From CAYMFD01 sp964389475 (GTDB taxonomy: Bacteria; Bacteroidota; Bacteroidia; Chitinophagales; Saprospiraceae): a stretch of DNA of 60,879 bases. Shown here in pieces: positions 56,601 to 60,879 of this stretch. Below the pieces are notes generated by a model. That model ran no database searches. It was not told the origin of the DNA and saw only the letters and a program-made list of their open reading frames with translations. Position 1 is the first letter of the stretch; the number at the start of each line of letters is the position of its first letter. Both the position numbers and the translations under genes were made by a program. Location: NCBI GenBank assembly GCA_964389475.1, contig CAYMFD010000009.1, positions 1-60,879 on the forward strand, given 5' to 3'.

Positions 56601-57217
56601 ATACACACCGCCACGAACTATGGCGCCTCATGTCACAATGTCTGCACCTGCGTAATACGACTGACCTCTACGCTACTACACCAGACTATGGCAACATAGG
56701 CAGTACAGCCGGTGTCAATGTACCTCGCTACATGAAGCTACATGATGGTAGTGGTAAGCATGTGGTGGTCATCGCCAATCTAGACCCTGACAACCCTGCG
56801 GCGATCACTCCAGGCTATCCCACCACCGGTACATGGTATCGCTACAATGGAGACCCTGCCATCGATGGCACCACCTATATGGTAAACAACACAGGCGATA
56901 GTTATACCCTACAGCCCAGTGAGTCTCTGATACTGACCAACTATGATATACAATGGCAAGACGACTGTGATGATGCCGAGGTGTGCTGCGTGCAAAGCGT
57001 ATATACGTGGATCGGCGGCAACGGTGACTGGCATATCCCGTCTAACTGGGATCGCAATGCCGTACCCAAGCCCTGCGATATGGTCATAATACCTACAGGC
57101 AGTACCGTTGAGGTCAAGGCAGGAAGCGTAGGCTATGCCAGATACGTCATGACAATGGGTAATGCTCAGCTACTAGTCAATGGAGACCTTGAGATCAAGA
57201 TTTACCCACCAGAATAA
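53687..57217 (+). CDS. Large secreted GH13 alpha-amylase-family protein
   Basis: A 1176-residue exported protein. Seen: signal peptide to LVSAQ; an N-terminal CBM9/DOMON-like sugar-binding domain (TIDGIFDGVTTWG to ~220); Ig-like regions; a CBM48-like module (VYVLGDFNNWTVSEAYKM, ~490-600); and a GH13 barrel with the four conserved regions near residues 708 (DLVLNH), 787 (GYRFDF, nucleophile Asp), 835 (AIFEHL, acid/base Glu) and 899 (MESHDEE). The catalytic triad is complete. A G8-like end domain (YTWIGGNGDWHIPSNWD) follows but no T9SS sorting signal is visible. It should act on alpha-glucans such as starch or glycogen; branching activity is possible. Divergent from the regulator. Confidence 0.9.
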   Translation: MTRTLRLTAVWLNLLLATLVSAQPTIDGIFDGVTTWGTAIATADGTPGWASVDLDQLYVTTDTNYAYIAVTYDAVADWQSWGIAINTTDNAGGAAEVWGYPITYGHTELPDVVVKGHFGQGGTSYAEVRTWNNGWIRSDNSGVDAPLAAADFSADEAGIIEVRIAKSLLSNAVDGDIQVYISGDNGSEHATFDALPDDEVAPGWNASTTLDNYVTDVPLGGSPVVTVIPTMPTDAETITITFDASSTALAGASAVYCHAGVSVTSSDLTAFDHVIGNWGQDDGVGIMTNLGGDMWQLTISDSRSYFNVPSTTEVFGLNFLFRNSAGTVVEDQGGQNYNIPTDPGAYFTIDSPAEAVAIAEINEVVNLDLTASETPISWTVEEIDNAGSSIQVIGSGGATLTYSTTITSATPTTRYYKVTAQFASGVKYKDLTIITHTPVVEAPRPAGMEPGINYHSNDATKATLILHAPTYTRYYKHPQGQPPVVSGTNMTAEFDVVYVLGDFNNWTVSEAYKMNRDRDGYDPSTGVDGDGDGDRGDYWWLEVTGLTAGQEYVFQYLLDDGTQVADPYTHKVSDVEDAAIDSTRYPNLIAYPSQAQDRASVLQTAQSTYTWTAPPFTKPDNNDLNIYELHFRDFTEEGTYLSAIEKLDYIKALGINAIHVMPVSEFEGNNSWGYNPNFYFAADKYYGTADDLRTFIDECHKREIQVFNDLVLNHAFYSSVMARMYWNDVDNKPANDNPWFNPDHRMVADQAGWWGADWNHESEHTQRMVDRAIDYWLQEFQFDGYRFDFTKGIGQTMPDTGDPWASTYDQDRIDLLMRLVNGMWNRNPGSVAIFEHLANSSEDAVLANAGILMWSGAGHHNQIKNFQLGFNGADIYSSGIFSAQGFTFANWMSYMESHDEERQAYEIMTFGSNSGSYTTEEVVDRLKLGTSFNLLFPGPRMIWQFGELAYDVPINFNGRTGEKPVRWEYYFDTHRHELWRLMSQCLHLRNTTDLYATTPDYGNIGSTAGVNVPRYMKLHDGSGKHVVVIANLDPDNPAAITPGYPTTGTWYRYNGDPAIDGTTYMVNNTGDSYTLQPSESLILTNYDIQWQDDCDDAEVCCVQSVYTWIGGNGDWHIPSNWDRNAVPKPCDMVIIPTGSTVEVKAGSVGYARYVMTMGNAQLLVNGDLEIKIYPPE

Positions 57218-57289
57218 CGGTGCCTTTACACGACAACCTCTACCCCTTGATCCCACCAGCCTTTAATTCACTTTGTTCAAATCTTAGCA

Positions 57290-58690
57290 ATGACTAACCT
57301 TCGAATGATTTTGGTAGCAAGCATTACAATATGCGCTGTATGTAACCTACTGGCACAACCCAATGTCACGCCAGCAGCTGGCTACGAGTGGGTATTGATG
57401 GGCACCGACACGTATACTTCTCCGACAGTAAGTACCGTACCAGGAGGGGTTGGCGTCAATACTGGTTACGGCCAGCCAGGGGACAGTGATCCCGCCAGCT
57501 GTGCTAATTACTGTGGTGGTAATTGTGATGGTGATGGAACCATTGGTAACATTGTTTTTGGAAGTATTACTTCCCCTAGCTCAACTTGCGAGCAAAGAGC
57601 AGTTCTACTGGATCACTGGAACAATACCAATCCCGAAAGCAGTATTGCGAATGGTGCTACTGCTGGCACCGTATACCTACCTACGAGCAGTACCGTCAAC
57701 ATCCTAAACAGTCGCACAGGCGCAGGTGGTGGCAACAACCGCGCATGGATAATCGGTGGTAATGGTAGTCCCAACACCTCCCAATTCAACACCCAAGTCG
57801 ACTACAGCCTCAACTGGCATGTAGCCGAGTACAATCTGACTGGCGGGTCAGGCAATCAAGACTATGACTTTGCATGGACAGCAGGCGACCCAGGAAATAA
57901 CCAAGAGGTAGAGACCAATGGCTGGAATAATAACTCTACAGATGGTTTCGGTATGGCATTCGATGATGTGTTGTCTGTCCCGACCAGCAGTGTGATAGAG
58001 ACCGGCGGCACATTCGAGGTCATCTTTGAGGCTAATAGCAGTATTATGATTGGACGAGATTTTGGTAATGCCGACGGTCGTGTGCAACACAATCCAGGAA
58101 TGGAAGGTACTGCTAACTACGTTGTCAACTATGACATATGGGTACTAGAGACTACCCTCCCTGTAGAATTTAGTTACATCAAAGCGCATCTGGCAGATGA
58201 GGCTATTGTAGTCAATTGGGCTACTGCAATGGAGGTAAATTCTGAACGGTTCATCGTCGAGCGGTCAGTAGATGGAGCTGGATGGACGGCGCTAGGCGAA
58301 GTGGTCGCTGCGGGTAACACCGATTCGTCTACAGAATATACCTACATCGACAAAAAGGCTACCAAAGGAGAGTTGAGATACCGACTACTACAGATCGACC
58401 TTGATGGCCTATCTAGCTATAGTCCTACGGCTGTCATCAAAGTAGAAGCTACTGGTAATCCACTAGAGCTCTACCCCACTGCAGCCGATCATCAGATTAC
58501 AGTGGACGGGATTACTGGCGACGTAGCTCACTACAACATTATGGATACAAATGGTGTCAGCAGGCAGTCAGGGGATGTCGCTGATGGAGAGTCTATCGAT
58601 ATCGTGGATCTAGAGGCTGGCGTCTACTTTATTAGCATCGTTGAAAATGCTGGAGTATCTGCTAGGTCATTGAAATTCATAAAGATCTAG
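57290..58690 (+). CDS. Secreted protein with T9SS type A sorting domain
   Basis: A 466-residue exported protein. Seen: signal peptide (to ~residue 23, LLAQ); an N-terminal domain with Cys/Gly-rich YCGGNCDGDG and beta strands (~25-285) that I cannot assign; a FN3-like domain (LPVEFSYIKAHLADEAIVV to YRLLQIDLDGLSSYS); and a C-terminal sorting domain (LELYPTAADHQITVDG to LEAGVYFISIVENAG). It follows GH13 by 72 bases on the same strand and may be co-expressed with it. The function is unknown. Confidence 0.82.
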   Translation: MTNLRMILVASITICAVCNLLAQPNVTPAAGYEWVLMGTDTYTSPTVSTVPGGVGVNTGYGQPGDSDPASCANYCGGNCDGDGTIGNIVFGSITSPSSTCEQRAVLLDHWNNTNPESSIANGATAGTVYLPTSSTVNILNSRTGAGGGNNRAWIIGGNGSPNTSQFNTQVDYSLNWHVAEYNLTGGSGNQDYDFAWTAGDPGNNQEVETNGWNNNSTDGFGMAFDDVLSVPTSSVIETGGTFEVIFEANSSIMIGRDFGNADGRVQHNPGMEGTANYVVNYDIWVLETTLPVEFSYIKAHLADEAIVVNWATAMEVNSERFIVERSVDGAGWTALGEVVAAGNTDSSTEYTYIDKKATKGELRYRLLQIDLDGLSSYSPTAVIKVEATGNPLELYPTAADHQITVDGITGDVAHYNIMDTNGVSRQSGDVADGESIDIVDLEAGVYFISIVENAGVSARSLKFIKI

Positions 58691-58714
58691 ACTACATCAA
58701 ACGTCACCGCACTA

Positions 58715-59599
58715 TTACCTCCAGCGATACGTGCTCCACGCCTGCGACTGCTTAGGGGATAAGAAGCTCCAGAAAAGCACACGAGCCTTTTTATTCGTGG
58801 TATCAATGGCCATGGTGCCATGAGTCATCTGAGGTAAGGCTTTGAGCATCTTGGTAAGTGGCTTGAGGTTAACACCTTGAGACACTAGGCAAGTGTACCA
58901 ATATGCCTTGTTCGCGTAGGTTTTACTCTCGGTGATGTAATCCTTCAGTATTCTCAGCTCTCCCCCATCACAGGCGATCTCGTGCTCCTTACCACCGAAA
59001 TTACGGACGGCTTCTGTTCCCAGCTTTTGTGCTTTATGAACATTTGCATCTTGCGACTCCGCGGTATCGTAGAATGGCGGATTAAATACCACCGCATCTA
59101 CATAATCCATATCATCGATAACTCCTCGGAGTATATGCTGAGGATTAGCCTGATGTACTAGCTCGACTGCAGTTTTCGGAATACCGTTACGATCCAATAT
59201 TTGCTGGGCATGGGTCAATGACACCTCGCTAATATCACTTCCGACTGCTGTCCAACCTAGCCTCTGATGGGCCAACAAGGGATAAATTACATTGGCCCCA
59301 GTCCCGATATCTAGTATGTGCATTTTCGCTCTCTTGGATGCACCAGACTGGACGAAAAGCTGCGCTAACTCCTTGATATACTGCCATCGGCCAGGCACAG
59401 CAGGAATTAGGTTCTCCTCCGGCAGGTCGTAGTACGATAACATGTAGTCCTTCTTCAGCAAGGCGATATTAAGAGCCCGCACCGCACTAGGATTACCAAA
59501 ATCAATCGTCTCATACCCTCTGGCATTGACGACGTAATGTGACAGCTCAGGATGAGCCTCTGCTAATGCGGTGAAGTCATACTGTAGCTGTCTTGCCAT
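58715..59599 (-). CDS. rlmF: 23S rRNA (adenine1618-N6)-methyltransferase
   Basis: A 294-residue RlmF-type enzyme. Seen: YDFTALAEAHPELSHYVV and IDFGNPSAVRALNIALL, which match the RlmF N-terminus, IPAVPGRWQYIKELAQLF, SAM motif ILDIGTGANVIYPLL, SDISEVSLTHAQQIL, and the base-flipping motif VFNPPFYDT. It methylates A1618 of 23S rRNA. ATG 59599 is chosen; the frame has a TTG at 59689 that adds 30 residues not typical of the family. Confidence 0.9.
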   Translation of the reverse strand: MARQLQYDFTALAEAHPELSHYVVNARGYETIDFGNPSAVRALNIALLKKDYMLSYYDLPEENLIPAVPGRWQYIKELAQLFVQSGASKRAKMHILDIGTGANVIYPLLAHQRLGWTAVGSDISEVSLTHAQQILDRNGIPKTAVELVHQANPQHILRGVIDDMDYVDAVVFNPPFYDTAESQDANVHKAQKLGTEAVRNFGGKEHEIACDGGELRILKDYITESKTYANKAYWYTCLVSQGVNLKPLTKMLKALPQMTHGTMAIDTTNKKARVLFWSFLSPKQSQAWSTYRWR

Positions 59600-59739
59600 A
59601 GCGCTAAGATACTGTACGCCGTGCACAGTACTCCCGCTGCCAGCCAAGCACCTTGCTATGGCAGACTCGACTACTGGGCCATTGAGCAAAGCTCATTTCT
59701 TGTATCTGTATTTTTTGTAATAGTTTTTACTCTATTGCC

Positions 59740-59769
59740 TTGGTGATATTTTAATTGATTGTATATTTG
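59740..59769 (+). promoter_or_regulatory. Promoter for the tRNA-Ser/Pro cluster
   Basis: TTG (59740-59742), exactly 19 bases, TATATTTG (59762-59769). A complete Bacteroidota promoter reading toward the tRNA genes. Confidence 0.75.
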
Positions 59770-59803
59770 CAGCCGCTTAGAGAGCAACGGCTTTCTACAC
59801 CAC

Positions 59804-59898
59804 GGTGAGGTGGGTGAGTGGCTGAAACCATCCCGACTTGTAGTCGGGACGTACGTCACCATAGCTGAACATAGGTTTTCGAATGCGAGGACCACAAT
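59804..59898 (+). pseudogene. Decayed tRNA-Ser-like sequence
   Basis: 28 bases (59803-59830) are identical to the 5' part of the intact tRNA-Ser at 59911-59938. Then the anticodon arm differs: a perfect TCCCGACT-TGT-AGTCGGGA hairpin, which would read anticodon TGT (Thr). The T arm and the 3' acceptor strand are broken (GTTTTCGAATGCGAG), so it should not fold into a normal tRNA. It lies between a good promoter and tRNA-Ser and will be in the same transcript. Confidence 0.7.
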
Positions 59899-59911
59899 AG
59901 AAAAATAAAAC

Positions 59912-59998
59912 GGTGAGGTGGGTGAGTGGCTGAAACCACCAGTTTGCTAAACTGGCGTACGGGAAACTGTACCGGGGGTTCGAATCCCCCTCTCACCG
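59912..59998 (+). tRNA. tRNA-Ser (GCT)
   Basis: An 87-nt class II tRNA: acceptor GGTGAGG with TCTCACC (one G-U pair), anticodon arm CCAGT-TTGCTAA-ACTGG with GCT at 59946-59948, a long variable arm, T arm GGGGGTTCGAATCCCCC, discriminator G. CCA appears to be encoded at 59999-60001, unlike in the Gly and Leu tRNAs of this window. Confidence 0.96.
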
Positions 59999-60011
59999 CC
60001 ATAGTAATATT

Positions 60012-60086
60012 CGGGGCATAGCGCAGTCCGGTTAGCGCACCTGCTTTGGGAGCAGGGGGTCCCAGGTTCGAATCCTGGTGCCCCGA
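60012..60086 (+). tRNA. tRNA-Pro (TGG)
   Basis: A 75-nt tRNA: acceptor CGGGGCA with TGCCCCG, anticodon arm CCTGC-TTTGGGA-GCAGG with TGG at 60047-60049, T arm CCAGGTTCGAATCCTGG, discriminator A. The C1-G72 pair is the known proline feature. It is transcribed with tRNA-Ser and is the tRNA nearest to the integrase gene. Confidence 0.97.
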
Positions 60087-60109
60087 CTTTTTAACTCTTA
60101 ACAGAGTCT

Positions 60110-60150
60110 AAAAGCCTGTAAATCATCTGATTTACAGGCTTTTGTGTTTT
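60110..60150 (+). terminator. Terminator after the tRNA cluster
   Basis: AAAAGCCTGTAAATCA (60110-60125) and TGATTTACAGGCTTTT (60128-60143) form a perfect 16-bp stem, followed by GTGTTTTT. Confidence 0.88.
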
Positions 60151-60185
60151 TAGGACATTCATATAAACACAATAGAATACATCGC

Positions 60186-60241
60186 TTCGGTTCGTGATTC
60201 GGTTCGTGATTTTGAATTACGAAAATCACGAACTATATTTG
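60186..60241 (+). promoter_or_regulatory. Integrase promoter covered by an inverted repeat (operator candidate)
   Basis: A 12-base unit TTCGGTTCGTGA occurs twice in tandem (60186-60197, 60198-60209). GTTCGTGATTTT (60202-60213) and AAAATCACGAAC (60222-60233) form a perfect 12-bp inverted repeat. Inside it lies TTG (60212-60214), then exactly 19 bases and TATATTTG (60234-60241), so the repeat spans the -33 element and the spacer. Binding there would block the promoter. Confidence 0.65.
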
Positions 60242-60358
60242 GATTTTACGACTGATAATCAGACCATTACGTTTGTTTCTCTTTGGTGTCATTTGACTTT
60301 GATTTGCTTGAATTGAGCCGCTTTGCGGTTCGTTATTACTCAACCTAAATCATTTGTT

Positions 60359-60879
60359 ATGCGATCATCGACGACTTTTGCAGTCATTTTCTTTCCTAAG
60401 CCCAGTCAGAGAAAGGACAAACTCCACAATTTATTTGCTCGAATTACTTACGAAACCAAGCGAGCTGAGCTAAGTCTACGAATCAATATAGACCTCTCGC
60501 AATGGGACGTTGGCCGTGCCCGACTCAAAGGATCTTCTTACGAAGCTCGGCGTATCAACCAATACCTCAACCAGATCAATGCCGAAATATTTGACGCCTA
60601 CGATAGCCTCCGTAAGGAAGGAGCTGTGGTCACTCCTCACGCTATCAAAGCTCGCTTCCTCAAGGAGGACCAGCACCACGAAACTCTACTTGGTGCTATC
60701 GCTTACCACTACAAACTAGCAGAGACCACTATCAGGGCAGGCACCTTAAAGAACTACAGGACGACAGAAAAGTACGTACGATCATTTTTGATCGATAAGA
60801 TGAAGATCGAGGATATAGCCCTTGGGAGACTGACTTATGGCTTCCTGACCAAATTCGAAACCTACCTAAGGCTATACGA
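60359..60879 (+). CDS. Tyrosine recombinase/integrase, N-terminal part (runs off the window)
   Basis: 173 codons from ATG 60359 are open to the window end. Seen: an Arm DNA-binding domain typical of Bacteroidota integrases (VIFFPKPSQRKDKLHNLFA, RITYETKRAELSLRINI, LSQWD) and the start of a SAM-like core-binding domain (GTLKNYRTTEKYVRSFLIDK, YGFLTKFETYL). The catalytic R-H-R-Y domain lies beyond the end. Such proteins integrate mobile elements, often at tRNA 3' ends; tRNA-Pro lies 272 bases upstream. The promoter has an inverted repeat, see 60186-60241. Confidence 0.88.
   Translation, partial: MRSSTTFAVIFFPKPSQRKDKLHNLFARITYETKRAELSLRINIDLSQWDVGRARLKGSSYEARRINQYLNQINAEIFDAYDSLRKEGAVVTPHAIKARFLKEDQHHETLLGAIAYHYKLAETTIRAGTLKNYRTTEKYVRSFLIDKMKIEDIALGRLTYGFLTKFETYLRLY

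Noticed and set aside
59689..59895. Minus-strand frame over the tRNA-Ser-like sequence
   Set aside because: Overlaps the tRNA promoter and copies; not a protein gene.

Overview
The window is a piece of a Bacteroidota chromosome, most likely from a marine or aquatic member of the Saprospiria/Lewinella type. The evidence is gene content: type IX secretion (T9SS) sorting domains on several secreted proteins, a SusC/SusD pair, DUF1573, DUF2520 and DUF4296 proteins, a PPK-type CobO, AccD and LpxB in Bacteroidota-like form, and promoters of the Bacteroidota type (TTG, 18-20 bases, TAnnTTTG). The species cannot be named from the sequence alone.

Positions 1-35600 are mostly housekeeping genes. In order they are: the 3' part of a giant T9SS adhesin; a succinate-semialdehyde-type dehydrogenase; rpsU with a methyltransferase-like gene; truC, a saccharopine/alanine-dehydrogenase-like gene and a cobalamin adenosyltransferase; a MORN lipoprotein and accD; a thioredoxin; a ferredoxin, DUF2520 and orphan operon; pssA; an M48 protease; tRNA-Gly and tRNA-Leu; sixA and DUF4296; DUF1573; hemH; gcvP-coaX; a TlpA-dockerin protein; dnaA followed by a PolX-like gene; a two-gene 5'-nucleotidase; asnS-HAD; dusB-cca; and surE, a small membrane protein and lpxB.

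Positions 35600-58700 are accessory and dedicated to secretion and polysaccharide use. A T9SS protein and a formylglycine-generating enzyme lead into a minus-strand polysaccharide utilisation locus: susC, susD, two T9SS proteins built of glycogen/starch-binding-like modules, GH30 and GH3. Its likely regulator (beta-propeller sensor, one membrane helix, LuxR-type HTH, no kinase) lies directly upstream. A divergently placed GH13 amylase-like protein and another T9SS protein follow after a gene-free stretch of about 0.8 kb.

Positions 58700-60879 hold rlmF, then a tRNA cluster (a decayed tRNA-Ser copy, an intact tRNA-Ser(GCT) and a tRNA-Pro(TGG)). Immediately after comes the 5' part of a tyrosine recombinase whose promoter is covered by a 12-bp inverted repeat. 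This looks like the left edge of an integrative element that continues beyond the window.

The most interesting leads are the chimeric tRNA-Ser-like sequence and integrase edge, the PolX homologue with an apparently dead polymerase centre but an intact PHP centre, a small L7/L12-C-terminal-like protein next to a copper-cysteine FGE, and the mixed alpha/beta glucan locus. No CRISPR array, complete insertion sequence or rRNA gene was seen.
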